A DNA stretch of 64,000 bases from Marivirga aurantiaca (GCF_016679925.1 NZ_JAEQBW010000014.1:45778-109777); one strand, 5' to 3'. Counted from the stretch's first letter, positions 45,167-55,171 are shown. Notes: a model not told the origin generated them from the letters alone. Translations and numbers: made by a program.

Positions 45167-47032
45167 ATGTTTCAAGAATACGATGTAATAGTAGTGGGCG
45201 GAGGTCATGCCGGTTGTGAAGCTGCAGCCGCAGCAGCTAATATGGGATCAAAAGTTTTATTGGCAACAATGAACATGAATACTATTGCGCAAATGTCATG
45301 CAACCCAGCCATGGGGGGAGTGGCCAAAGGACAAATAGTTAGAGAAATAGATGCGCTAGGGGGTTATTCAGGGATAATATCCGATAAATCCATGATCCAG
45401 TTCAGGATGCTTAATAAATCGAAAGGTCCTGCTATGTGGAGCCCAAGAAGCCAAAATGACCGAATGCGTTTTGCGGAAGAGTGGAGATTACAACTGGAAA
45501 GCATTCCAAACCTGGATTTTTGGCAGGAAATGGTCAATGGGCTATTAGTGGAAAACAATAAGGTGGTAGGGATTGAAACGGGCATGGGGATTAAAATTAA
45601 ATCAAAAGCTGTAGTTTTAACAAATGGCACCTTTCTGAATGGCCTTATTCATATAGGAGAAAAACAATTTGGGGGTGGGCGATCCGCAGAAAAAGCCTCA
45701 AAAGGAATTACTGAACAACTCGTTTCGCTAGGTTTCGAAGCAGGTAGAATGAAAACCGGAACGCCTCCAAGGGTAGATGGAAGGTCCCTTGACTATACCA
45801 AAATGGAGGAACAAAAAGGGGATGATCTGCCGGAAAAGTTTTCCTTCTCAGATCAGACTACTGTACTTAAAGAACAAAGAAGCTGTTATATCACCTATAC
45901 AAATCCTACAGTTCATGAAGTGTTGGAAACTGGCTTTAGTCAATCTCCTATGTTCAATGGAAGGATCAAAGGATTAGGCCCAAGATATTGTCCATCTATT
46001 GAAGATAAAATCAATAGATTTGCTGAGCGTGATAGACATCAGATATTTGTTGAACCGGAAGGTTGGAACACAGTAGAGATCTATGTAAATGGCTTCTCAA
46101 CTTCTCTCCCTGAAGAAATTCAATATAAAGCTCTTAAAGAAATTAAAGGTTTTGAAAATGTCAAAATGTTCCGTCCTGGATATGCCATTGAATATGACTT
46201 TTTCCCACCCACTCAACTTAATGTTACTTTAGAGACTAAGTTGATTGAAAACTTGTATTTTGCCGGACAAATAAACGGGACAACGGGTTATGAAGAAGCT
46301 GCTTGCCAAGGGTTAATGGCGGGGATTAATGCTCATTTGAAAATCAATGAAAAAGATCCGTTTATTTTAAGTAGATCTCAAGCATATATTGGCGTGCTTA
46401 TTGATGACCTAATTAACAAAGGAACAGAAGAACCTTACAGGATGTTTACTTCAAGGGCTGAACATAGAATACTTCTAAGACAGGACAATGCGGATATTCG
46501 TTTGAGCCCTTTAGGTTTTGCCATTGGTTTAGCAAAAGAAGAGCGTGTGATTAAAGCTGAAAACAAACAAAAAAACATAGATCAGATTGTGAGCGATCTT
46601 AAGGTTTTAAAGGTTAAACCTAAAGATATAAATGAAGAATTATCAAGATTTAAGTCAGCTCAAATTAAGGAAACTACTTCTGCTTATAATATTCTTAAAA
46701 GGCCTGAAATATCCTTCAAAGAATTAAGAGAACTAGAAAAAGGCTTAGGAAACTACATATCGCAGTATGATCAATCTATTCTGGAAGCGTCAGAAATAAG
46801 TATCAAATACGAAAGTTATATAGAGAAGGAACATCAATTAGCAATAAAGATGAATAGTCTGGAGGATTTGAAAATAAAAGATTCTATTGATTTTAGCCTC
46901 ATTCCAGCTTTGTCTGCTGAAGCAAAAGAAAAGTTTAGGAAAATTAAACCTAAAACCCTGGGACAAGCTTCAAGAATAAGTGGAGTAAGTCCAGCTGATG
47001 TATCCATATTAATGGTTTATCTAGGAAGATAA
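45167..47032 (+). CDS. mnmG: tRNA uridine-5-carboxymethylaminomethyl modification enzyme MnmG (GidA)
   Basis: FAD-dependent enzyme of 621 residues, the normal MnmG length, which with MnmE makes the cmnm5U/mnm5U modification at tRNA wobble U34. The start ATG at 45167 (MFQEYDVIVVGGGHAGCEAA) is chosen because it opens with the FAD-binding GGGHAG (11-16); an earlier in-frame ATG at 45131 would translate through the parS site. MnmG motifs include CNPAMGGVAKG, GLGPRYCPSIEDKI and the C-terminal GVSPADVSIL. MnmG genes sit near oriC in many bacteria, which fits the parS sites upstream. Confidence 0.97.
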   Translation: MFQEYDVIVVGGGHAGCEAAAAAANMGSKVLLATMNMNTIAQMSCNPAMGGVAKGQIVREIDALGGYSGIISDKSMIQFRMLNKSKGPAMWSPRSQNDRMRFAEEWRLQLESIPNLDFWQEMVNGLLVENNKVVGIETGMGIKIKSKAVVLTNGTFLNGLIHIGEKQFGGGRSAEKASKGITEQLVSLGFEAGRMKTGTPPRVDGRSLDYTKMEEQKGDDLPEKFSFSDQTTVLKEQRSCYITYTNPTVHEVLETGFSQSPMFNGRIKGLGPRYCPSIEDKINRFAERDRHQIFVEPEGWNTVEIYVNGFSTSLPEEIQYKALKEIKGFENVKMFRPGYAIEYDFFPPTQLNVTLETKLIENLYFAGQINGTTGYEEAACQGLMAGINAHLKINEKDPFILSRSQAYIGVLIDDLINKGTEEPYRMFTSRAEHRILLRQDNADIRLSPLGFAIGLAKEERVIKAENKQKNIDQIVSDLKVLKVKPKDINEELSRFKSAQIKETTSAYNILKRPEISFKELRELEKGLGNYISQYDQSILEASEISIKYESYIEKEHQLAIKMNSLEDLKIKDSIDFSLIPALSAEAKEKFRKIKPKTLGQASRISGVSPADVSILMVYLGR

Positions 47033-47034
47033 TT

Positions 47035-47925
47035 ATGTACGAGAAATTAACCGAATGCCCGGTGTGTGGCGGTAATAACATAGAAAATCATAAAGTGGTA
47101 ATTGACCATTCTGTCAGCAAAGAAAGCTTTGTTATCTGTATATGTAAAGGATGTCAATTTCAATTTACTAATCCTCGTCCGACAGAAGAAGAAATTGGAA
47201 AGTATTACCAATCTGACGATTATATCTCACATACGAACAAAGGAAACTCCCCAATAAATATGCTTTATAAGTTGGCAAGACAATTTGCCATTAAAAGCAA
47301 ATACCAGCTGATCAATAATATCAGCAAGGAAAAAAAAGGGAGAATTCTTGATTTCGGTTGTGGAACAGGGTATTTCCTTACTACCATGAAAAACAAAGGC
47401 TGGCAAATAGCCGGAATAGAACCTAATGAGCAGGCAAGAGCAATTGCCATTGAAGAAACAAAAGAAGAAATATGTGCCGATATAAAATCCCTTGATATAA
47501 AAAATAAAAAGTTTAATGTAATCACATTATGGCATGTACTGGAACATATTCATCATATCAATGATACAATTGCTCTATTAAAAACATTGTTAAAAGAGAA
47601 AGGAAAAATTATAATTGCTGTCCCCAATATTAATAGCCTGGACAATGCTGTTTACAAAGAACAATGGGCAGCATATGATGTCCCAAGACATTTGTACCAC
47701 TTTAATCCGGATTCAATGAAAACTTTAATGCTGAAGCATGGTCTTAAGGTTAAAAACATCTATCCGATGAAATTAGATGCCTATTATATAAGCTTACTTA
47801 GCGAAAGGTACAGAACCGGCAACTCCAACTATCTTAAATCTTTCATAAATGGCTATAAATCAAATAGTTATGCTGTAAATAATAACAATAATTACTCAAG
47901 TCTCATTTACGAAATTAAAAAATGA
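47035..47925 (+). CDS. Zinc-ribbon SAM-dependent methyltransferase
   Basis: Class I methyltransferase of 296 residues with an N-terminal zinc ribbon (C8/C11 and C37/C40) and a SAM motif ILDFGCGTGYF (103-113), followed by LWHVLEHIHH. The layout resembles Methyltransf_23 proteins often involved in sugar, lipid or cofactor methylation; the acceptor here is unknown. It begins 2 bp after mnmG and overlaps the next lipoprotein gene by 4 bp, so it is part of the same run. Confidence 0.88.
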   Translation: MYEKLTECPVCGGNNIENHKVVIDHSVSKESFVICICKGCQFQFTNPRPTEEEIGKYYQSDDYISHTNKGNSPINMLYKLARQFAIKSKYQLINNISKEKKGRILDFGCGTGYFLTTMKNKGWQIAGIEPNEQARAIAIEETKEEICADIKSLDIKNKKFNVITLWHVLEHIHHINDTIALLKTLLKEKGKIIIAVPNINSLDNAVYKEQWAAYDVPRHLYHFNPDSMKTLMLKHGLKVKNIYPMKLDAYYISLLSERYRTGNSNYLKSFINGYKSNSYAVNNNNNYSSLIYEIKK

Positions 47926-49799
47926 ACAAATTAATTCCATCCCTATTAATAATCTTAATTATATATGCTTGCGCAACGGTACAATCCCCAGTTGGAGGCG
48001 AAAAGGATACCAAGCCACCGGAATTGTATGAATCGAATCCAGGCGATCAAAGCACTAATTTTAAAGGGAACAAGATCACGTTATATTTTAATGAGTGGAT
48101 GGAGGTTGACAATCTGAACAAGGAATTGATTATCACTCCCCGAACAAACGTGGAGTATGAACATACACTAAAAAAACAAGAGTTTACTCTTACTTTCAAA
48201 AAACCATTAAAAGATTCGACCACCTATACCTTCAATTTCAGAAAAGCCTTGAAAGATATAACGGAAGGCAATTTATGGGAAGATCCGGTAATAGCATTTA
48301 GTACCGGGAGCTACTTAGACTCTCTGGAAGTACACGGAGAAGTAATACACTTAATGACTAATTCACCAGCAGAAGAATTTACCGTAGGTCTCTATGACGC
48401 CATATACGATACAGCTAATTTAAGGCAAGGGGAGCCCGTTTATTTTACAACCACAGATAAAGAGGGTAAATACTTATTACAAAATATAAGACCCGGGAAA
48501 TATCGTCTATATGCTTTTAATGATTCAAATGATAATTTAAAAAATGAATCCTCCAGCGAAGCCTACGCATTTCATGGGGAGATAATTGAACTTCAGGATT
48601 CAATACCACCCATTAATCTTGAAGCCTATCAAAATAATGAAGATACACTCACCATAAAAAAAGCCTCTCCTTCAGGAAAAGATTTTGTGATCAACTTTAA
48701 TAAAGGCATCAAAAATTACCAGGTAGAAAATTCCAAAGATACATCTCAATTCATTTATGTAAACGATGAAGAATCTGCTAAGAATTTAAGGATATACAAA
48801 GAAAATTTCCCAGACTTAGCTTATGAGGAAGATTCTATAGCCCTATACATAACTGTAACAGATTCCATTCAAATGTCATTGAAAGATACTGTTTATGCAA
48901 AGTTTAGAGAAAGCAGAATACAATCAGAAGAACTAAAAATTACCCAAATGCCAACCAAAGAAATATTGTCAGGTCTGCAGAAATTAGAAATAGCTTTTAA
49001 TAAACCCATCAATAAATACAATACGGATTCCATCTTTATCAAATATGATTCCCTCCTGTTGTACGAGGTAGCCGACAATCAGCTGGCTTTCTCTAAGAAT
49101 AGAAAAAAAGTTAATATAACTATCCCCCTGTTAAAAAGTAAAATAGATAGTATAGATGCTTATTACAAAAAGATAAATGACAGTATTCAGTCAGTCAGAC
49201 AACAACAGAGCGATAGTGTTTTAAATGATCAGGGTGAAGAAGTGGAAGTTGATGACAACCAAACATCAAATAAAACTGAAAAGCCAAACAAAATAAATTT
49301 AGGATCCAAAGGGGCAAAACAACAGGGTATACCAGCCACTACATCATCTAAAAATACAACACCACAAATCAAAGGCCTGCATCTATACTTAGGAAAAGGA
49401 GCATTTATCGGTATTGAAAATGACTCGACAGCTTCTAATAATTCAACCTTTCAGTTTATGGAAAGCGAAAACTACGGCACTATTAAAGGCAGTGTACAAA
49501 ATGCTTCTCAAAACTTTATTGTTGAACTGGTCGATAGTAAACATGAAAAAGTAGATAGTGTGAGCAACAAAGAGGAGTTTACCTTTAATTATGTAAAACC
49601 AGGTGATTATTATCTAAGAGCCATAATTGATCGTAACAATAATAACAAATGGGATGCAGGAAATCCTTTATTGTTAATTCCGGAAGAAGAAATTGTTTAC
49701 CTTGATGAAAAGATTACAGTGAAAGCCAATTGGGAAGTGATAGACAAAATCCTTGTATTAACACCGCAAAACAATGTGGATAACAACCAAGGAAACTAA
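47922..49799 (+). CDS. Ig-like (Big_5/SbsA-like) lipoprotein
   Basis: Lipoprotein of 625 residues: signal ending IIYAC with lipid on Cys17, followed by PVGGEKDTKPP, a typical Bacteroidota start. An Ig-like domain (about 30-128; ITLYFNEWMEVDN and STTYTFNFRKALKD) matches the Big_5 family. A prealbumin-like end is suggested by PGDYYLRAIIDRNNNNKWDAGN near 565. Low-complexity Asn/Lys/Gln-rich stretch around 425-475. It probably faces the periplasm or surface; function unknown. Translationally coupled (ATGA) to the methyltransferase. Confidence 0.82.
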   Translation: MNKLIPSLLIILIIYACATVQSPVGGEKDTKPPELYESNPGDQSTNFKGNKITLYFNEWMEVDNLNKELIITPRTNVEYEHTLKKQEFTLTFKKPLKDSTTYTFNFRKALKDITEGNLWEDPVIAFSTGSYLDSLEVHGEVIHLMTNSPAEEFTVGLYDAIYDTANLRQGEPVYFTTTDKEGKYLLQNIRPGKYRLYAFNDSNDNLKNESSSEAYAFHGEIIELQDSIPPINLEAYQNNEDTLTIKKASPSGKDFVINFNKGIKNYQVENSKDTSQFIYVNDEESAKNLRIYKENFPDLAYEEDSIALYITVTDSIQMSLKDTVYAKFRESRIQSEELKITQMPTKEILSGLQKLEIAFNKPINKYNTDSIFIKYDSLLLYEVADNQLAFSKNRKKVNITIPLLKSKIDSIDAYYKKINDSIQSVRQQQSDSVLNDQGEEVEVDDNQTSNKTEKPNKINLGSKGAKQQGIPATTSSKNTTPQIKGLHLYLGKGAFIGIENDSTASNNSTFQFMESENYGTIKGSVQNASQNFIVELVDSKHEKVDSVSNKEEFTFNYVKPGDYYLRAIIDRNNNNKWDAGNPLLLIPEEEIVYLDEKITVKANWEVIDKILVLTPQNNVDNNQGN

Positions 49800-49802
49800 G
49801 AG

Positions 49803-49811
49803 TTATACACA
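49803..49811 (+). promoter_or_regulatory. DnaA box 1 (TTATACACA)
   Basis: Perfect match to TTATnCACA, immediately after the lipoprotein stop codon. Confidence 0.6.
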
Positions 49812-49935
49812 GTCATTAACAACCCAAACCAACTAATTGATAATTTTAAACTAAAAGGGAAATAACCGGTGGAAAAAAGAAGTTAATTTTTAGGTTACCC
49901 ACAGAACAAAATCTAAAGATAATGACTAAAATCTT

Positions 49936-49963
49936 ATTAACATTTCTTAAACGAAATGTTAAT
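49936..49963. repeat. Inverted repeat within the candidate origin
   Basis: Arms 49936-49946 and 49953-49963 are perfectly complementary (11 bp) with a 6-base loop. It could be a weak terminator for the upstream run or a structural part of the origin; there is no clear T-run, which argues against a terminator. Confidence 0.5.
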
Positions 49964-50133
49964 TAACTCAAAATCTGTAAATTATATGTGGGTAAAATTA
50001 GGATGAACTATTACTTAATTAACATTCTTAAATAACTAGATATTTTCAAATAACTTTTCAACATATCCACAGCTTTAATAGTGAATAATAATTTAATAAA
50101 TATATAACATATAAAATATAAGGGTGTGGATTC

Positions 50134-50142
50134 TGTGGATAA
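50134..50142 (-). promoter_or_regulatory. DnaA box 5 (TTATCCACA)
   Basis: Perfect E. coli-type R1/R4 box on the minus strand, next to an AT-only stretch. A weaker 7/9 match in the same orientation lies directly beside it (50125-50133). Confidence 0.65.
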
Positions 50143-50181
50143 AGAGAATTCTTGATTTTTACTTTTTGTAAACATAAAAAT

Positions 50182-52002
50182 ATGATGAGGCATACTTTTT
50201 TTATTCTGGCAATGATCCTACTTACTTTTTGCACAAATGCTTTTGGTCAAATAAGTAGTGAAGTAGAATTAGCTAATGAGTATTATAGGCAAGGGGATGT
50301 GGATAAAGCGATTGATCTATATAATAAATTGGCCGAAAAACCCCAGAATATTGCCTATATCCACAATAATTACCTGGAACTGCTGGAAATTAAGCAACGC
50401 AACAAGGAGACAGAGAAATATTTAAAGAAAGTAAGATCTCAGTTCCCTTCTAACATACGCTTCGATGTGGATATCATTGATTTTTTTGTTTACTCCAATG
50501 ATAGCTCAAAAGCTGAAAAATATTATCAGGAACTGGAAAAGAAAATTATTAATCAGCCAAGTCTTATGCAATCTGCAGCACAATACCTGGTGAATAAACA
50601 ACATAACCAGTTTGCGGAAAAATTATATTTAGCTGCGAGACAAAGGTTAAAAGATCCCACAGCTTTTAGTGTTCAGCTTGCTACATTATACCGTTACACT
50701 AATGAAAAAGATAAAATGGTCCGCGAGTATATGACCTATGCGGAAGAACGGCCCAATAATTTACGGTATGTGAAAAATATGCTTCAGTTATCTCTAACAG
50801 AAGAGGAAGACCTGGAGTCATTTATTGAATATTTAATGGTTAATATTCAAACCGATGCAGATAATGAAATTTATAGTGATTTGCTCATCTGGGCGAACTT
50901 GCAGATAAATAATTTTTTTGGGGCATTTGTTCAAGCTAAAGCAATAGACCGAAGAGCTGGATTAAAAGGTGATAACTCTATAGAAATTGGGCAAATAGCT
51001 TTTGAAAATGAAGCATTTGAGGTAGCCGAGACCATTTTTCAATATATTGTGAATACTTACCCGGAATCAAGAAATTACATTTATGCCAAGCAAATGCTTA
51101 TCAGAAGTAAGGAAAATATTATCAAACATCATTTTCCTATTGATACTGTTGCTATCAGGTCTTTGGTCAAATCGTATGATCAGTTGATAGAAGAAACCGG
51201 ATTATCGCAATTTACACTAGAAGCATATCGTCAAAAGGCTTTATTGCATGCTTTTTATCTTCAGGAACCGGAAAAAGCATCAAAAATTCTACAGGAGATA
51301 ATCAGCTTCAACAATACAGATCAGGAAATAGTAGCTCAGGCTAAACTGGATCTTGGAGATATTTTTATCATTTTGGAACAACCATGGGAGTCTGTATTGC
51401 TCTATTATCAGGTGGAAAAATCACATAAGAATACGCAATTAGGTGAAGCTGCTAAATTAAAGAATGCTAAGCTATCATATTTTAAAGGTGATTTTACTCT
51501 TGCTCAGGAACATTTGGATATTTTGAAAAAAGCTACAAGAAGGGAAATTGCAAATGACGCAATGGATTTGAGTATCCTTATCAAAAACAATACGATACTT
51601 GATTCTACTCAAAAAGCTTTAAGGGAATATGCTGCTATTGATCTTTTACTTTATCAAAATCAACAAAGAGAAGCAGTAGAAAGGCTAAATAGGATGTTGG
51701 TGGAACATGAAGAACATCCCATTAAAGACGATGTGCTTTGGCTGCTGGCCAGAATAGACAAGGAGAGTGGAAACTATGAGGAAGCCATTCAGAAATTAAA
51801 TCAAATTGTTGAAGATTTACCCTATGATATACTCACAGATGATGCCTTATTTGAAATGGCTACTATTTATGAAACGCTAATTAATGATACACAAAAAGCC
51901 AAAGAGCTTTATCAGAAATTACTGACCGATTTTCCCGGTAGTATTTATGTTGCAGAAGCCAGGAAAAGATTCAGAAGTATGAGGGGAGATTTTGTTAATT
52001 AA
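50182..52002 (+). CDS. TPR-repeat periplasmic protein
   Basis: Exported protein of about 606 residues. I use the ATG at 50182 (MMRHTFFIL; 50185 is equally possible) because it opens a signal peptide ending CTNAFGQ; the longer frame starts at a TTG in the candidate origin. Tetratricopeptide-type helical pairs run through the protein (e.g. SSEVELANEYYRQGDVDKAI, ESGNYEEAIQKLNQI, TQKAKELYQKLLTDFPGS). TPR proteins scaffold protein complexes; the partner here is unknown. It is the first gene on the right side of the candidate origin. Confidence 0.85.
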   Translation: MMRHTFFILAMILLTFCTNAFGQISSEVELANEYYRQGDVDKAIDLYNKLAEKPQNIAYIHNNYLELLEIKQRNKETEKYLKKVRSQFPSNIRFDVDIIDFFVYSNDSSKAEKYYQELEKKIINQPSLMQSAAQYLVNKQHNQFAEKLYLAARQRLKDPTAFSVQLATLYRYTNEKDKMVREYMTYAEERPNNLRYVKNMLQLSLTEEEDLESFIEYLMVNIQTDADNEIYSDLLIWANLQINNFFGAFVQAKAIDRRAGLKGDNSIEIGQIAFENEAFEVAETIFQYIVNTYPESRNYIYAKQMLIRSKENIIKHHFPIDTVAIRSLVKSYDQLIEETGLSQFTLEAYRQKALLHAFYLQEPEKASKILQEIISFNNTDQEIVAQAKLDLGDIFIILEQPWESVLLYYQVEKSHKNTQLGEAAKLKNAKLSYFKGDFTLAQEHLDILKKATRREIANDAMDLSILIKNNTILDSTQKALREYAAIDLLLYQNQQREAVERLNRMLVEHEEHPIKDDVLWLLARIDKESGNYEEAIQKLNQIVEDLPYDILTDDALFEMATIYETLINDTQKAKELYQKLLTDFPGSIYVAEARKRFRSMRGDFVN

Positions 52003-52173
52003 AAAAACAAACCCTCTCGTCTCGCAGTTTGCAATTCCTCCCTGTTTAATAAAATTTACTTTATCGTTACTTCCTTCCTCAAAAAATTAGCATTGAATCA
52101 AAATCAATGGATTTTTAAGCCAATAGCATGTGGATTAAGTATTTTTTATGTAAATTTTAGAAAAAAATTATAG

Positions 52174-53937
52174 ATGGAGCCGAGCAGATTATTTGACTTA
52201 CTTGAATATCAACACAAAAATTATCCCATTAACGATGCCTTAGCAAGTAAAGTAGATGGTAGCTGGAAGAAATACAGTACAGAAGAATTAATTGACATAG
52301 TCAATGAACTCTCAAAAGGCTTCATAGAATTAGGCTTAAAAAAAGATAGTAAAGTTGGAATAGTTTCCAATAATCGTCCCGAATGGAATTTTGTTGATTT
52401 GGCACTTCAGCAAATAGGTGCCGTTAGTGTACCAATGTATCCCACAATTACAGAAAAAGACTATAGATATATTTTTGAGGACTCAGAGCTGAAGTATGTT
52501 TTTGTTTCTGATGCGGCATTATACCAAAAAGTAAAAAATGCTGCTGAAGGATTGGAAACAGTTAAGGGAATTTATTCATTCGATGATTTGCCTAATGTGG
52601 CTCATTGGACGGAAGTAAAAAAATTAGGAGAAAGCAGCTCAACTGATTTGGCATCTTATAAATCGGCTGTTCTTCCGGAAGACCTGGTTACCCTTATTTA
52701 TACCTCTGGCACTACAGGAAACCCAAAGGGTGTAATGCTTACACACCATAATATTTTGAGCAATGCCATTTCAGTAGGGGAGAACCTTCCGAAAGATAAA
52801 GGAATTAAAACAGGTTTAAGTTTTTTGCCACTCTGCCATATTTTTGAAAGAACAACTACTTATTTTTATTTCTATCGGGGAATTTCTATTTACTATGCGG
52901 AAAACATTGATAAAATAGGGGACAATTTAAAAGAAGTTAAACCAGAAATGTTTACGACTGTTCCACGTTTGCTGGAAAAAATTTATGATAAAATAGTAGC
53001 TAAAGGAACTGAATTGTCAGGTATAAAAAAACAATTGTTCTTTTGGGCTTTGAATTTGGGGCATAAGTTGGATAAGCAAAAAGATCAGGGCTTTTGGTAT
53101 AATTTTCAATTGAAAATGGCCAACAAAATAATTTTTAGCAAATGGAGAGAAGCCGTTGGCGGAAATATTGTGCTCATCGCTTCGGGTGGAGCTGCTTTGC
53201 AACCGCGCCTCGCCACCATTTTTTGGGCAGCGCAAATACCGATATTGGAAGCCTACGGCTTAACAGAAACTTCTCCCGGTATTTCTTTCAATCGATACAA
53301 TAATGAAGATTTAAGAATTGGCACGGTTGGGCCAGCTATGCCGGGAGTTCAAATAAAAATTGCTGAGGATGGAGAGATTCTGGCAAAGGGACCCAACATT
53401 ATGAAGGGTTACTACAATCAGCCGGAAAAAACAGCTGAGGTAATTGATGCAGAGGGTTGGTTCCATACGGGGGATATAGGAGAAATGGTCGAAGGAAGGT
53501 TTCTTAAAATTACTGATCGCAAAAAAGAAATGTTCAAAACTTCCGGTGGAAAATATATAGCTCCACAACTGATTGAAAATAAATTAAAGGAATCAACCTT
53601 TATTGAGCAAGCAATGGTAGTGGGCGATGGACAAAAATTTCCCGGAGCTTTATTGGTTCCCAACTTTGAAACATTAAAAGATTGGTGTAAGCATAAAGGA
53701 ATCAAATATTCTACTGATGCAGAAATGGTAAAGGACAGCCAGGTACTACAAAAGCTTGATAAGGAGATACAAAAAGCAAATGATCAATTTGCACAATGGG
53801 AAAAAATTAAAAGAACACAACTTATACCAATTCAATGGACTGTAGAAGCCGGTGAGCTTACCGCTAAACTGAGTTTGAAAAGAAAGATCATCGAGAAAAA
53901 CTATAAAAAAGAGATTGATGCTCTTTATCAGGAATAA
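52174..53937 (+). CDS. Long-chain fatty-acid-CoA ligase (AMP-forming)
   Basis: ANL-superfamily acyl-CoA synthetase of 587 residues that activates long-chain fatty acids to acyl-CoA via acyl-adenylate. Motifs: ATP/AMP P-loop YTSGTTGNPKGVMLTHHN (about 177-194), GLTETSPGIS (about 368-377), the TGDIGE loop, and GELTAKLSLKR near the C-terminus with the catalytic Lys. The length and the FLPLCHIFERTTTYF region fit the long-chain (ACSL/FadD15-like) type. Cellular role is likely fatty-acid use or lipid remodelling. Confidence 0.93.
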   Translation: MEPSRLFDLLEYQHKNYPINDALASKVDGSWKKYSTEELIDIVNELSKGFIELGLKKDSKVGIVSNNRPEWNFVDLALQQIGAVSVPMYPTITEKDYRYIFEDSELKYVFVSDAALYQKVKNAAEGLETVKGIYSFDDLPNVAHWTEVKKLGESSSTDLASYKSAVLPEDLVTLIYTSGTTGNPKGVMLTHHNILSNAISVGENLPKDKGIKTGLSFLPLCHIFERTTTYFYFYRGISIYYAENIDKIGDNLKEVKPEMFTTVPRLLEKIYDKIVAKGTELSGIKKQLFFWALNLGHKLDKQKDQGFWYNFQLKMANKIIFSKWREAVGGNIVLIASGGAALQPRLATIFWAAQIPILEAYGLTETSPGISFNRYNNEDLRIGTVGPAMPGVQIKIAEDGEILAKGPNIMKGYYNQPEKTAEVIDAEGWFHTGDIGEMVEGRFLKITDRKKEMFKTSGGKYIAPQLIENKLKESTFIEQAMVVGDGQKFPGALLVPNFETLKDWCKHKGIKYSTDAEMVKDSQVLQKLDKEIQKANDQFAQWEKIKRTQLIPIQWTVEAGELTAKLSLKRKIIEKNYKKEIDALYQE

Positions 53938-54058
53938 CCGGTAAGGTTCTCTTAAAGTTAAAAATTCAGTATTTTTAAATATTTCATTGAATAGAACATT
54001 CTGCTGCCTTTTGGGTATAAGTATTTGTGAGGAAACTTAATTGACCAAAATAACAATA

Positions 54059-55171
54059 ATGAAGAAGCCTGTATATTTATGCGTCTTATTGGTTTTTCTA
54101 CAAACCCATATCGCATGTTCAACTAATCAAACCACAGAAGAAGATCCAACAACAGAATTTAAAGTAGTCACCATTGTTGATGGTCTTGATGTACCGTGGG
54201 GAATGGATTGGTTACCGGATGGAAGAATGTTGGTAACAGAAAGAAGTGGCAAAGTTTTAGTCATTGAAAATGATGTAAAGACTGGCGAGCTATCGGGTTT
54301 GCCGGAAGTTTATGATAAAAATCAGGGAGGATTGCTGGATGTTCAGGTACATCCTGATTATGAAAATAACGGCTGGATTTATTTTAGCTATTCCAAGCCT
54401 GGAGATGGAGGAGCAAGTACAGCTATAATGCGTGCTAAATTAGAAGGTAATGCACTTGTCTCCCAGGAAGTAATATACGAATCTTTTCCTAAAACCAGGT
54501 CCGGAGTGCATTTTGGCTCCAGAATAGTTTTTGATGACAAAGGTTTCATCTTTTTCTCAATAGGAGAACGCGGAGAAAAAGAAAATGCTCAAAAATTAGA
54601 AAACCCTTATGGTAAAGTTCACAGATTACATGATGATGGACGTGTACCGGAAGACAATCCCTTTGTTTCTGATCCGGAGGCATCTCACAGCATTTGGACT
54701 TACGGAAACAGAAACATACAAGGCATGGCTTTTCATCCCGCTAGCGGAGAGCTCTATAGCCATGAGCATGGGCCGCAAGGAGGGGACGAACTGAACATTA
54801 TGAAAAAAGGAGAAAATTACGGATGGCCGGAAGTCACTTATGGAGTAGACTATGGCGGGGGTGTAATTTCTGATGAAACAACAAAACCGGGCATAAAAGA
54901 TCCTATCCATTATTGGGATCCATCCATTGCACCCAGTGGGATGACATTTGTAAATAGTGATCGCTATCCCAAATGGAAAAACAACATTTTACTGGGGGCA
55001 CTAAAATTTCAATATTTATGCAGAGTAGTAATTGAAAATGGCAAATATGTAAAAGAGGCAAAGCTTTTGGAGGGAATTGGTAGGGTTCGTGATGTGGCTC
55101 AAAGTCCGGATGGCTATATTTATGTAGCAGTGGATGGTGGAAAAATAGTGAAGTTGGTTCCTGAAGATTAA
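54059..55171 (+). CDS. PQQ-dependent sugar dehydrogenase-type lipoprotein
   Basis: Lipoprotein of 370 residues; the ATG at 54059 (MKKPVYLCVLL) is chosen because it begins a signal ending HIAC with lipid on Cys19; the longer frame starts at a TTG. The mature part is a six-bladed beta-propeller of the soluble glucose/aldose sugar dehydrogenase (GSDH) type: LDVPWGMDWLPDGRMLVTER, QGGLLDVQVHPDY, SGVHFGSRIVF, EHGPQGGDELN. PQQ oxidises sugars to lactones in the periplasm; substrate unknown. Many bacteria with such proteins cannot make PQQ. Confidence 0.9.
   Translation: MKKPVYLCVLLVFLQTHIACSTNQTTEEDPTTEFKVVTIVDGLDVPWGMDWLPDGRMLVTERSGKVLVIENDVKTGELSGLPEVYDKNQGGLLDVQVHPDYENNGWIYFSYSKPGDGGASTAIMRAKLEGNALVSQEVIYESFPKTRSGVHFGSRIVFDDKGFIFFSIGERGEKENAQKLENPYGKVHRLHDDGRVPEDNPFVSDPEASHSIWTYGNRNIQGMAFHPASGELYSHEHGPQGGDELNIMKKGENYGWPEVTYGVDYGGGVISDETTKPGIKDPIHYWDPSIAPSGMTFVNSDRYPKWKNNILLGALKFQYLCRVVIENGKYVKEAKLLEGIGRVRDVAQSPDGYIYVAVDGGKIVKLVPED

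Larger units (their letters stand above)
49800..50181. other. Candidate chromosomal replication origin (oriC)
   Basis: A 382-bp gene-free AT-rich gap with five good matches to the DnaA box TTATnCACA: 49803-49811 (TTATACACA, perfect), 50134-50142 (TTATCCACA on the minus strand, perfect), and three with one mismatch at 49895-49903, 49987-49995 (minus) and 50063-50071. A stretch with almost no G or C at about 50072-50120 could be the unwinding element. An 11-bp inverted repeat sits at 49936-49963. Perfect parS sites lie 4.8 kb away next to mnmG. Box density in such a short gap is far above chance, but origin function is inferred. Confidence 0.7.

Noticed and set aside
50152..50181. A TTG start that would extend the TPR protein into the candidate origin
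   Set aside because: It would put ten residues, several of them charged or polar, before the signal peptide, and the ATG at 50182 begins a normal signal sequence.
52960..52976. A parS-like string TGTTCCACGT in the acyl-CoA ligase gene
   Set aside because: Only the left half matches; the right half (TTGCTGGAA) does not fit the palindrome, so it is probably chance.
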